NCBI GenBank assembly: GCA_035640475.1
Contig: DASQWC010000181.1
Span: 1-18,640 of the forward strand
Origin: DASQWC01 sp035640475
Lineage (GTDB): Bacteria; Actinomycetota; JAICYB01
Length of the DNA: 18,640 nucleotides
Direction: 5' to 3'
A program made the translations under genes and the position numbers. Shown here one piece after another: positions 8,059 through 15,388 of the stretch. Position 1 is the first letter of the stretch. The number at the start of each line of letters is the position of its first letter. The notes below the pieces were generated by a model that was given only the letters and a program-made list of their open reading frames with translations, searched no databases and was not told where the DNA came from.

Positions 8059-8712
8059 TCAGCGCGTGGCGGACTTCGCGACGACGACGTGCGTCGCCGA
8101 TTCGGTCGGGACGTGCTCGACGCACTCGTAGCCCAGCGCCGGAAGATCAAGGCCGGAAAACAGGTGCTCGCCGGAGCCCAGAAGGATCGGGGAGATCGCG
8201 ATGTGCATCTCGTCGACGAGCCGTGCCTCGATGTACTGACGAATCGTCGATACGCCGCCGAGGAGGCGGACGTCCTGGCCGCCTGCGGCTTCACGGGCTC
8301 GGTCGAGTGCCGCCTCGATGCCGTCTGTCACGAAGTGGAATACCGTTCCGCCTTCCATCTCGAGAGGCTCACGCGCGTGATGCGTCAGGACGAACGTGGG
8401 GGCGTGGTACGGCGGGTTGTCGCCCCACCAGCCCTTCCAACTCTCATCCGGCCACGGCCCGCGCACCGGGCCGAACATGTTCCGTCCGAGGATCCACGAC
8501 CCGATTCCTTCGAATCCGCGTGCCGTGAAGTCGTCATCGACACCCGTCGTACCGTCCTCCTCGCCATAGGTGCGCTTGAATGTGCGTGTCGACACCATCC
8601 AGTCGTGCAGCTCCTCACCTCCCACGCCCAGCGGAGTGTCGAGGCTCTGGTCCGGTCCGGCCCCGTAGCCGTCCAGTGAAATAGAGAAGCTGCACACCCG
8701 AAGCTTGCCCAT
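8059..8712 (-). CDS. RibD-C/dihydrofolate-reductase-fold family protein
   Basis: A 217-residue cytosolic protein of the RibD C-terminal/DHFR-like group (YyaP/YwjB type). It opens with RVCSFSISLDGYGAG, the usual first strand and loop. SWILGRNMFG (about 72-81) resembles the GRxTY nucleotide-binding segment. DVRLLGGVSTIRQYIEARLVDE with ISPILLGSG is the second NADPH-site region and strand pair typical of the family. The family includes pyrimidine reductases, but most members of this subgroup have no known substrate. It sits 15 nt after the dehalogenase-like gene and 37 nt before bioB, on the same strand. Nothing in it points to biotin chemistry, so sharing the transcript may be incidental. Confidence 0.85.
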   Translation of the reverse strand: MGKLRVCSFSISLDGYGAGPDQSLDTPLGVGGEELHDWMVSTRTFKRTYGEEDGTTGVDDDFTARGFEGIGSWILGRNMFGPVRGPWPDESWKGWWGDNPPYHAPTFVLTHHAREPLEMEGGTVFHFVTDGIEAALDRAREAAGGQDVRLLGGVSTIRQYIEARLVDEMHIAISPILLGSGEHLFSGLDLPALGYECVEHVPTESATHVVVAKSATR

Positions 8713-8714
8713 GA

Positions 8715-8724
8715 CGAACGTTCG
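8715..8724. repeat. 10-bp perfect palindrome between dehalogenase and reductase genes
   Basis: CGAACGTTCG fills most of the 15-nt gap, next to the ATG at 8712. No good Shine-Dalgarno sequence lies in the gap. It could be an operator or chance. Confidence 0.3.
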
Positions 8725-8727
8725 AGC

Positions 8728-9615
8728 CTACGTCGTCGCGACGAAGGACGCGATCACTTCGGCGAGCCGCTCGCCGGCGTCCTCCTGGAGGAAGTGGCCG
8801 GCGCCTTCGATCGTGACGTGCTCGCGTTCCTGCGCGCCGGGGACCCGCTTCTGGAAGACGCGCTCGCCGCCGCGAGTGATCGCGTCGGAGTCGCTGAAGG
8901 CGGTGAGGAACGGTTTCGTCCACGCCTCGAATACCGTCCACGCCTTGCGGTTGGCATCGGACGCCGGATCGTCGGGCCGCGTCGGGACGAGGACCGGGAA
9001 CTGGCGCGCACCTTCCTTGTATGAGTCGTCCGGGAATGGTGCGTCGTACGCCGCCACGACGTCGTCCGGAAGCTTGGTGGTGCAGCCGCCGGCGATGATC
9101 GCGCCGACGGGGAACTGCGGCGTCTCCTGCGAGAACTTCTGCCAGTTCAGGAAGGCGTCGGTGATGCGCTGGTCACCCGTTGGGAGCCCGGTGTTCCCGA
9201 CGACGACCCGCGCAAAGCGGTCGGGCTGCTCGGCGATCACGCGCAGACCGACCAAACCGCCCCAGTCCTGGCCGAAAAAGGTGACGTCGCTGAGATCGAG
9301 TTGGGTCACCACGTCGGACATCCATCGCACGTGGCGCTCGTATGTGTAGTCCTCCCGCTTGGACGGCTTGTCCGACCGCCCGAAACCGACAAGATCAGGC
9401 GCGACGCAGCGCAGCCCGGCGCCCGTGAGCACCGGGATCATCTTGCGGTAGAGGTACGACCACGATGGCTCGCCGTGCAGCAACAAGACGACTGGTCCGT
9501 CGCCTTCGTCGAGATAGTGCACGCGCAGCTCGTCCGACACATTCAGATACATCGGCTCGTACGCGAAGTCCGGCAGATCGATGAATCGCTCGTCGGGTGT
9601 TCGAAGAACATCCAT
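8728..9615 (-). CDS. Haloalkane-dehalogenase-like alpha/beta hydrolase
   Basis: A 295-residue protein resembling haloalkane dehalogenases (DhlA/DhmA-like), which hydrolyse carbon-halogen bonds to alcohol and halide. LLHGEPSWSYLYRKM (45-59) is the oxyanion/cap motif. The nucleophile elbow is FGQDWGG with Asp117, and Trp118 is the first halide-binding residue. Asp242 or Asp244 in FSDSD is the likely acid, and His274 in GAGHFLQED is the base. Trp158 could be the second halide residue. An Asp nucleophile rules out an ordinary Ser esterase; an epoxide hydrolase is the main alternative. The start ATG 9615 has GGAGG 7 nt upstream and shares one base with the tetR stop (TGATG), so the two are co-translated and the hydrolase is the probable TetR target. 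Confidence 0.88.
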   Translation of the reverse strand: MDVLRTPDERFIDLPDFAYEPMYLNVSDELRVHYLDEGDGPVVLLLHGEPSWSYLYRKMIPVLTGAGLRCVAPDLVGFGRSDKPSKREDYTYERHVRWMSDVVTQLDLSDVTFFGQDWGGLVGLRVIAEQPDRFARVVVGNTGLPTGDQRITDAFLNWQKFSQETPQFPVGAIIAGGCTTKLPDDVVAAYDAPFPDDSYKEGARQFPVLVPTRPDDPASDANRKAWTVFEAWTKPFLTAFSDSDAITRGGERVFQKRVPGAQEREHVTIEGAGHFLQEDAGERLAEVIASFVATT

Positions 9616-10229
9616 CAGCAAGCCTCCGAGATGGCGGGAAGAGAGGACATGACGATCGTCACGAGCATGTCCTCTAGTCGTTTGGGGTCGGCCTGGTCGC
9701 GCCAAACCATTCTCTGCGTCGCGAAGAAGGCACCGCGATAGATCACGACGGCGTCTTGCGCGAGATCGGGATCGATGCCGAACGCGGCAACCGCCTCGTC
9801 GACCCAGAAGTGGCCCCAGCGTTCGAGCCACGCCGACGCGGCAGTGGCGACGACGTCCGGGCTGGACTCGGCGAGAAACGTGTGCAGGACGCTCGCGCCG
9901 CGCTCGCGCCGCGCCATCAGAAACGGACGGATGACCGCGCGTAGCTTCTCCTCGAACGTCGATGCCCGGGCGAGGCCGGCGTCGATGTCCGACTGCAGCC
10001 ATTCGCGCTCGCGCTCCAGGAGCCTGAGGAGGACGTCCGAGCTCGACGTGAAGTGCTGGTAGACGAGCGTCCGGCTCACTCCGGCCGTCTCGGCGAGGCG
10101 TTCGATCGTCACGCCGGACGTTCCGTGCCGCTCGCACAGATCGTGCGCCACGTCGAGCAGATGGGTGCGGCGAGCCTCGGCCGAATAGCGCGGCTGCCTG
10201 CGAGTTCGGGCCCGGGCTTGTACTGACAT
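9615..10229 (-). CDS. TetR/AcrR-family transcriptional regulator
   Basis: A 204-residue repressor-type protein. The N-terminal HTH (TIERLAETAGVSRTLVYQHF, about 41-60) is characteristic of TetR proteins; the remaining helical part is the ligand and dimerisation domain, which I cannot assign. TTG 10238 would add three residues and has a weak purine stretch 5 nt upstream. I prefer ATG 10229 because the best promoter match (-35 10266-10261, -10 10243-10238) would start transcription at or next to it, making the mRNA leaderless. The start codon lies inside a 16-bp palindrome, as expected for autoregulation. Its last base is shared with the dehalogenase-like gene, so it probably controls that gene, and perhaps the divergent esterase-sulfatase pair. 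Confidence 0.88.
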   Translation of the reverse strand: MSVQARARTRRQPRYSAEARRTHLLDVAHDLCERHGTSGVTIERLAETAGVSRTLVYQHFTSSSDVLLRLLEREREWLQSDIDAGLARASTFEEKLRAVIRPFLMARRERGASVLHTFLAESSPDVVATAASAWLERWGHFWVDEAVAAFGIDPDLAQDAVVIYRGAFFATQRMVWRDQADPKRLEDMLVTIVMSSLPAISEAC

Positions 10230-10247
10230 TAACGTCAATGTTACTTT
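10218..10247 (+). promoter_or_regulatory. Predicted promoter of the esterase-sulfatase unit
   Basis: -35 TTGTAC (10218-10223), 18-nt spacer, -10 TACTTT (10242-10247). Transcription would start near 10254-10255, where the GTG start codon lies, and no Shine-Dalgarno sequence precedes that GTG. It overlaps the tetR promoter, so the two may exclude each other. Confidence 0.4.
10226..10241. promoter_or_regulatory. Probable TetR operator palindrome
   Basis: ACATTAACGTCAATGT is a 16-bp inverted repeat with 7 of 8 symmetric pairs, centred between 10233 and 10234. It covers the tetR ATG and the tetR -10, and fills the spacer of the divergent promoter. Position and symmetry fit a TetR-family operator; binding is inferred. 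Confidence 0.6.
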
Positions 10248-10266
10248 CTCGCCGGTGACGGGTCAA
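10238..10266 (-). promoter_or_regulatory. Predicted tetR promoter
   Basis: -35 TTGACC (10266-10261), 17-nt spacer, -10 TAACAT (10243-10238). The expected transcription start, about 7 nt on, is at or within two bases of the ATG at 10229, giving a leaderless message. Confidence 0.5.
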
Positions 10267-12543
10267 AGCGTGGTCCTCGCGTTCGCCGTGTTCGTGTCGG
10301 TTGTCGGTATGCAGCCGGCCGTATCGGCCCCGAGCCACGGGCGGACTGTCGATGGCAGGGTCTCCGACTGGCACGGCGCGTCGACGAGACTCGGCGGTAC
10401 CTGGCAGTACTCGGCCGGCGAGCTCGTCTATCAGGACCACATCTACGACGACCTCGGCGCCGACACACGGCAACGGTCGCAGCAATACGGCGTGACGGGC
10501 CCGGCATCCGGCGACTACCGGTACCCGACCAATGAGGAGCGATACGGCAACAACGCCGCCGACCTGCTCGAGCTTCGCTTCGCCGCCGATCGTGAGGCGC
10601 TGTGGGTTCTCGCGCGGATGAACACGCTCAAGGTTCGCGATGCGACCGTCGTCGCGATCGGCATCGACTCGGATGCAAAGGCCTCGACGGGTGGTGGCAC
10701 GTGGCCGTATGCGGCCGGCTTCGGCGTCCCGGGTGTCGACCGTGTGATCACGCTGTGGGGCACGGGCGGGACCGTCACGAAGCTTCCCGGTGGATCAGTG
10801 ACGCTTCGTGATGTCGCCGTCGACGCCTCCAACGATCACAACGCGATCGAGGCGCGGATCCCGCGATCGACGATCGGCTCCGGTCGGAAGCTTCGGGTAT
10901 GGGCCGCCACGGGTTTGTGGGACGCCGCGAACAAGGAGTGGGTCGCCCCACAGCCGGGGAACCCGTCGGCATCGGCATCCGGCGGAGGCAGCCCGGCCAT
11001 CACGGCGCGCGCGTTCAACGTTGCGTTTCGCGACAACGAGACCGGCTCGTACATGGAGGAGCTTCAAGCGGCGGCACTGTCGGCGGGGGACATCTCGCGC
11101 TTCCACGCCGATATCGACCTCGGCGCGCTCGCGGGTGGCGCGTCCCGTCCGTACAAGATTCAGACCAAGCGCTTCTACGTCGCGGTCATGGACCAGCGCA
11201 TCACGATCCCGCCGTACAACGAAGGCTCGTCGTACACGGGGGTCGCCGGCAGATTCACAGGGGCCGGCGGAGCACTTCTGACGCAGAAGTTCACGTTCTA
11301 TGGACGACACCAGCCGTACGGGGTGTACATCCCGTCCACCTACGGACGTCGGGCCCGTATTCCAGCGGCGCTCGCGCTGCACGGTCACGGCGGCAGCCAC
11401 AGCACGTACAACAGCCAGCCCGGGTTCCTGCGCGACATGGGCGAGGGAGCCGGGACAAACCAGCCGCCGATGTTCCTCATCACGCCGCTCGCACGGGGGA
11501 GCAGCTTCTACGCCGACTGGGGCGAGGCCGACACGCTTGCCGTGCTGGACGACGTCTTCGCGAGGTTCCCAATCGACCGCGAGCGGCTGTACCTCACCGG
11601 CTACTCAATGGGCGGGTACGGCGTGTACCGGCTGGCGTCGCTGTACCCGGACCGGTTCGCAGCGGCGGCCGTGTGGGCCGGCTACACGGGCGAGTTCCTC
11701 GGCACGTACGCAACGAACGCCGGCGCGTCGGCCGATCCCACGGGTGTGAGCGAAACGCTCGGAGACGCGGTGCGGCCGGCCGTCGCCGGGTTCGGCATCG
11801 GCGGTGGGCGCGCCGGCAAGGCAACCATCGGCAACCCCGTCGACACCCTCGAGAACCTTCAGTACCTCCCGCTGGTTCATCTGGCCGGAACGAACGACCA
11901 GCTCGTTCCCGTCACGGGACAGTACGCGGCGCCGCGGCGCCTGGCCGAGCTCGGTTACACGAGCCGGTTCGATCTGTATCCCGGCTACGAGCACCTGACC
12001 TTCGCGCTGGTCGACGACTGGAAGCAGGTCCGCACCTGGCTGGGCAACGCGCAGCGTCCATCCGCGGTTCGCCAGATCACTTACAAGTTCTCGGACGGCT
12101 GGACGGCGAAGGGGCTCGCGTCGCAGCTGAAGCTGAAGCACGGCAACGCGTGGTGGCTCCGCGCCGCGAAAATGCGAAAGACCACCAACGATGCGCTCGA
12201 CCTCGCGACCGTGTCCGTCGTGAGTGGTGCGATCCCGGCGCGGCGCGGGTCGCCGGTGAGTACGGTGAATCCCTCGCTGGCTCCGACGCCGCACACGGAG
12301 CACTCGGTGTCCTTTCGGCCGTCCGGGAGCCATCCCGTGTCGAATCGTTTGGACGTCGTCACCCGCGGCGTCGGATCGCTCACGATCGACGTCGAACGAG
12401 CGCGTCTCGAGCCGTGTGGCCTTCGCGTCGTGTTCGACACCGACGCTCCACTGACGCTGCTTCTGGCCGGATCGGCCGGCTCCCGAGTTCTTCACCTGCC
12501 CCGCTCGCCGGATGGAGCGCTCCGGGTACGGTGCTCGCGATGA
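10255..12543 (+). CDS. Secreted multidomain esterase with N-terminal carbohydrate-binding-like domain
   Basis: A 762-residue exported protein. Residues 1-25 form a signal peptide ending at VSA. Residues about 30-250 start with VDGRVSDWHG and hold a beta-rich domain like the glucodextranase C-terminal or CBM9-type domains. Residues about 300-600 are an alpha/beta hydrolase: YGVYIPSTY, ALHGHGGSH (oxyanion region), GYSMGG with Ser451, Asp548 in GTNDQLVP and His580 in YEHLTF form a full triad. This resembles prolyl-oligopeptidase-like, PHB-depolymerase-like or feruloyl-esterase enzymes. Residues about 610-762 are a C-terminal beta-rich region I do not recognise. Likely an extracellular esterase on a polymer; the substrate is unproven. 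GTG 10255 lacks an RBS but sits at the predicted transcription start; GTG 10270 is an alternative. The stop overlaps the sulfatase ATG. Confidence 0.85.
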   Translation: MTGQSVVLAFAVFVSVVGMQPAVSAPSHGRTVDGRVSDWHGASTRLGGTWQYSAGELVYQDHIYDDLGADTRQRSQQYGVTGPASGDYRYPTNEERYGNNAADLLELRFAADREALWVLARMNTLKVRDATVVAIGIDSDAKASTGGGTWPYAAGFGVPGVDRVITLWGTGGTVTKLPGGSVTLRDVAVDASNDHNAIEARIPRSTIGSGRKLRVWAATGLWDAANKEWVAPQPGNPSASASGGGSPAITARAFNVAFRDNETGSYMEELQAAALSAGDISRFHADIDLGALAGGASRPYKIQTKRFYVAVMDQRITIPPYNEGSSYTGVAGRFTGAGGALLTQKFTFYGRHQPYGVYIPSTYGRRARIPAALALHGHGGSHSTYNSQPGFLRDMGEGAGTNQPPMFLITPLARGSSFYADWGEADTLAVLDDVFARFPIDRERLYLTGYSMGGYGVYRLASLYPDRFAAAAVWAGYTGEFLGTYATNAGASADPTGVSETLGDAVRPAVAGFGIGGGRAGKATIGNPVDTLENLQYLPLVHLAGTNDQLVPVTGQYAAPRRLAELGYTSRFDLYPGYEHLTFALVDDWKQVRTWLGNAQRPSAVRQITYKFSDGWTAKGLASQLKLKHGNAWWLRAAKMRKTTNDALDLATVSVVSGAIPARRGSPVSTVNPSLAPTPHTEHSVSFRPSGSHPVSNRLDVVTRGVGSLTIDVERARLEPCGLRVVFDTDAPLTLLLAGSAGSRVLHLPRSPDGALRVRCSR

Positions 12544-14096
12544 AGCGGAACATCCTGTTCATCACGACCGATCAACAGCGCTACGACTCGCTGGGGTGCA
12601 CGGGCGGAACGGTCGCACGAACGCCCGTCGTCGATCGCCTGGCTCGCGACGGGATCAACTACCACCGAGCGCACAACCAGAACACCGTGTGCATGCCGTC
12701 GCGCTCGACGATGATCACCGGACAGTACGTGCGCACGCACGGCGTGTACGCGAACGGTGTTCCGCTCCCCGAGGACGCACCGAGCGTTGCCGCGTACCTC
12801 AACGAGAACGGCTACCGCACGGCGCTCCTCGGCAAGGCGCACTTTCAGCCGGGTTTCGACCGGGACCGGAAGTGGATCGAGAACCGCATGGCGGCAGAGG
12901 ACTACACAGGCCCGTACCGAGGCTTCGAGCATCTCGAGCTTGCATTGCACACGCCCGGCTTTGCCGGGTTCGCCGTCCAGCACTACGGCAAGTGGCTGAA
13001 CGACAACTACCCCGACGAGATGGCCGGATTCGCGACCTTGCTCGCTGCTTCACCGGGCGGCGACACGGGAGCGCCCGAAGTCACGCACAATCCCGTGCCG
13101 CGCGAGCACTACCACACCGACTGGGTCGCCGATCGCACGATCGCCTGGCTCGATGCGCTCGGGACAGACGAGCCCTGGTTCTGCTGGATGAGCTTCCCCG
13201 ACCCGCACCATCCGTGGGATCCGCCGTCCTCGGAGCTGCATCGCGTCGACTGGCGCGATCTCGACCTGCCGCCCGCTCACCCCGGCTCCCACGAGCGCAT
13301 CGTCGAGATCCTTTCCCAGAAGCCGCGGCACTGGCTCGACTGGTACGAGGGACGCTTCGGCAACTTCGAGGGTGGTCCGCGCAGCTTCGTCCCCGCGCAG
13401 ATGACGCACGACCAGATCAGAGAGATCAACCAGTTGGTGCACATCGAGAACGAGCTGATCGATGAAGCCTGCGGACGCGTGCTGCGCCGCGTCGAGGAGC
13501 GCGGGTGGCGCGACAGAACGGACGTGTTCTTCACGTCCGACCACGGCGAGCTCCAGGGCGACTACGGGCTGATGTACAAGGGGCCGTACCACGTCGATGC
13601 GCTGATGCGCATCCCGCTCGTCTGGCGTCCCGCGCCCCAGGCGCGCGTTGCGCACGCCGACGTCACGGCGCCGGTCGGGCTCATGGATCTTCCGCCGACG
13701 TTCTGCGAGATCGCGGGACTGCCCGTCCCAGAGTGGATGGAAGGCGAAGTGCTTCCGCCGGCCGGTGATGCGCGCGACTACGTCATCACCGAATGGGACA
13801 GCCAGATGCGCAGCTGCGGCATGCACCTGCGAACGATCTACCGCGAGGGCTGGATCTGCACCGCCTACGAGCCGACGTCCAACGACGGGCTATGGGGCAG
13901 GCCCGACCGTACGCCGGATGTGGTGTACGACGGCACCGAAGGCGAGCTGTACAACGTCGAGGACGATCCGTACATGTGGCAAAACCGCTGGGACGACCCG
14001 GCGTGCGCATCGGTGCGGAGCGATCTCGTCGCTTCGCTCTACGACGAGCTCCCGGCGGCACGGGAGCCGAGGCTTTATCCCGAAGCGCCGACCTGA
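12540..14096 (+). CDS. Sulfatase, formylglycine-dependent (Cys type)
   Basis: A 518-residue arylsulfatase-superfamily enzyme. NILFITTDQQR at the start gives the metal-binding Asp11. CMPSR (51-55) is the C-x-P-S-R sulfatase signature, so Cys51 should be oxidised to formylglycine; no maturase gene is in the window. FFTSDHGELQGDYGL carries the second Asp/His metal pair. SFPDPHHPWDPP is typical of choline-sulfatase/N-sulfoglucosamine-like members. There is no signal peptide, so it is predicted to be cytosolic and to act on imported material. The frame is open far upstream, but ATG 12540 is right: it starts the conserved first strand and overlaps the esterase stop as ATGA. The two products may act in sequence on one substrate, outside and inside the cell. 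Phosphonate monoester hydrolase is the main alternative activity. Confidence 0.92.
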   Translation: MKRNILFITTDQQRYDSLGCTGGTVARTPVVDRLARDGINYHRAHNQNTVCMPSRSTMITGQYVRTHGVYANGVPLPEDAPSVAAYLNENGYRTALLGKAHFQPGFDRDRKWIENRMAAEDYTGPYRGFEHLELALHTPGFAGFAVQHYGKWLNDNYPDEMAGFATLLAASPGGDTGAPEVTHNPVPREHYHTDWVADRTIAWLDALGTDEPWFCWMSFPDPHHPWDPPSSELHRVDWRDLDLPPAHPGSHERIVEILSQKPRHWLDWYEGRFGNFEGGPRSFVPAQMTHDQIREINQLVHIENELIDEACGRVLRRVEERGWRDRTDVFFTSDHGELQGDYGLMYKGPYHVDALMRIPLVWRPAPQARVAHADVTAPVGLMDLPPTFCEIAGLPVPEWMEGEVLPPAGDARDYVITEWDSQMRSCGMHLRTIYREGWICTAYEPTSNDGLWGRPDRTPDVVYDGTEGELYNVEDDPYMWQNRWDDPACASVRSDLVASLYDELPAAREPRLYPEAPT

Positions 14097-14398
14097 TCGG
14101 CCCAGACGTCCCGTCCCGGCGTCATGGGCACTTCCAGATAGGCGTCCATCGTCGCGGCGAGTGGTGCGTCACCGACGCGTCTGAAGACGATCACGCGCTC
14201 GGCGTCCGGGACGGCCGCGTCGGTTTCCTCCTTGAAGTTGCGTACGACGCCGTCCTCGAGTGACGCATCGGCGGTGACGACGACCGTCGGCCGTGCTTCG
14301 AGTGAGAGGACGGCCTTTCCGGCGAGGCGGCACGCCTCGAGCGCCGTGTCCTTCTCCGGCCCGTCCGGAAGGTGAACACCGACGGCGCTCGCCTCCAA
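14075..14398 (-). CDS. Small protein resembling part of an acetyl/acyl-CoA synthetase, probably a remnant
   Basis: 107 codons from TTG 14398. Short stretches resemble the N-terminal region of acetyl-CoA synthetases in the right order: GVHLPDGPEKDTALEACRLA (like the YLPxxPEAxxAxLACARxG helix), VVVTADASLEDG (like LITADGGxRRG), AERVIVFRRVGD (like VVVxRRTG) and MTPGRDVWADQ (like TEGRDVWW). The loop between the first two parts, the AMP-binding core and the C-terminal domain are all missing, so it cannot be a working synthetase. No Shine-Dalgarno precedes the TTG, and upstream in frame there is only a CTG before a stop. It lies 31 nt after the VOC gene and overlaps the sulfatase 3' end by 22 nt. 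A decayed gene or a reduced binding protein are both possible. Confidence 0.5.
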   Translation of the reverse strand: MEASAVGVHLPDGPEKDTALEACRLAGKAVLSLEARPTVVVTADASLEDGVVRNFKEETDAAVPDAERVIVFRRVGDAPLAATMDAYLEVPMTPGRDVWADQVGASG

Positions 14399-14429
14399 CG
14401 AACGCAGGTAGCCCGCGAGGGTCTGCGCG

Positions 14430-15317
14430 TCAGACGCCGGCGTAAGCTTCCTCGAGCTTCGCGATATCCAGCTTCTTCATCGGCAGGAACGCCTGCGTCA
14501 CGCGATCCAGCGCCGTCTGATCGGCGTCCATCAACATCTTGTCCATCGCCTTCGGGACGATCTGCCACGAGACGCCGAAGCGGTCCTTCAGCCAGCCGCA
14601 CTGCTCCGCCTCGGGGACCGCCGAGAGTCGCTCCCAGTAGGAATCGATCTGTTCCTGCGTGTCGCAAAGCACGATGAAAGAGACGGCTTCATTGAACGAA
14701 AAGTTGTGTGCGGGGTTCGCGCTCTCCATGGCGGCGAAGTCGTAGCCCTCGACCTTGAACGCGACGAATTGCACGTTTCCCTCCGGCTCGGGTTCCCGGC
14801 CCGGACCGTAGCGCGAGAACTCGCCGATGTCGGTGTCCTTGAAGGTGGACGCGTAGAACTTCACGGCCTCCTCCGTCTTGCCGCAAACGTCTCCGACGAA
14901 CAGCAACATCGGCGTGATCTTCTGGGTGATCGGGCGGTCGCCCACGTAGCCGAGCTGCCAGGACAGTCCGTAGCGGTCCTGCAGCCAGCCGTAGTGCTCG
15001 CTGAATGGGTAGGAGTCGAGCGGCATCAGCGCCGTCCCGTCCTTGATGAGCTCGTTCCAGAGCTTGTCGACCTCGTGGGGCGACGCGCAGGCGACCCAGA
15101 ACGACACCGACGGATTGAACTTGAAGAGCGGGCCCGCGCTGATGGCTTGGAAGGGCTGTCCGGCAAGCGTGAAGTAGACGACGTCGCAATCGCCGGACGG
15201 CGTGTCGCGCAGGACCTGCGTCGCGTCGATGCGTGAGTCATCGAAGAGCGACGTATAGAGCTTGGTGGCTTCTTTGGCTTGGGTGTCGAACCACAGGTGC
15301 GGCACGATTTCCGGCAT
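14430..15317 (-). CDS. Tandem PhnB-type VOC (glyoxalase/3-demethylubiquinone methyltransferase-like) protein
   Basis: A 295-residue cytosolic protein with two copies of the PhnB-like VOC module. Copy 1, about 1-125: HLWFDTQAKEATKLYTSLF, then GQPFQAIS, SFWVACASP and YGWLQDRYGLSWQL. Copy 2, about 135-265: MLLFVGDVCGKTEEAVKFYASTF, then GYDFAAMES, SFIVLCDTQEQ and CGWLKDRFGVSWQIVP. The repeated GWLxDRxGxSWQ strand is the clearest internal repeat. Both copies are complete, so one chain can form a full VOC barrel pair. The catalytic role is unknown for this subfamily. ATG 15317 has GGAGGAGG 6 nt upstream, a strong signal. It follows the CmcJ-like gene by 71 nt on the same strand. Confidence 0.88.
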   Translation of the reverse strand: MPEIVPHLWFDTQAKEATKLYTSLFDDSRIDATQVLRDTPSGDCDVVYFTLAGQPFQAISAGPLFKFNPSVSFWVACASPHEVDKLWNELIKDGTALMPLDSYPFSEHYGWLQDRYGLSWQLGYVGDRPITQKITPMLLFVGDVCGKTEEAVKFYASTFKDTDIGEFSRYGPGREPEPEGNVQFVAFKVEGYDFAAMESANPAHNFSFNEAVSFIVLCDTQEQIDSYWERLSAVPEAEQCGWLKDRFGVSWQIVPKAMDKMLMDADQTALDRVTQAFLPMKKLDIAKLEEAYAGV

Positions 15318-15388
15318 GGTCGTCCTCCTCCTTCGTGGCCATAGGTACTTACCCCATCTGTATCGGCAGACGACCCGGACCGAAAGAA

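Noticed and set aside
8728..9615. The hydrolase next to the biotin genes as a BioH-type pimeloyl-ester esterase
   Set aside because: The nucleophile elbow is GQDWGG with Asp, not a GxSxG serine; HGEP and the Trp after Asp mark a dehalogenase-like enzyme.
8728..10485. Upstream-extended frame for the dehalogenase-like gene (to 10485)
   Set aside because: The extension is tetR read in the wrong frame; the ATG at 9615 has GGAGG and begins the conserved region.
10899..14096. A 1065-codon frame that would fuse a long N-terminal part to the sulfatase
   Set aside because: The part before 12540 is out-of-frame translation of the esterase gene; the sulfatase family starts exactly at ATG 12540 with an ATGA overlap.
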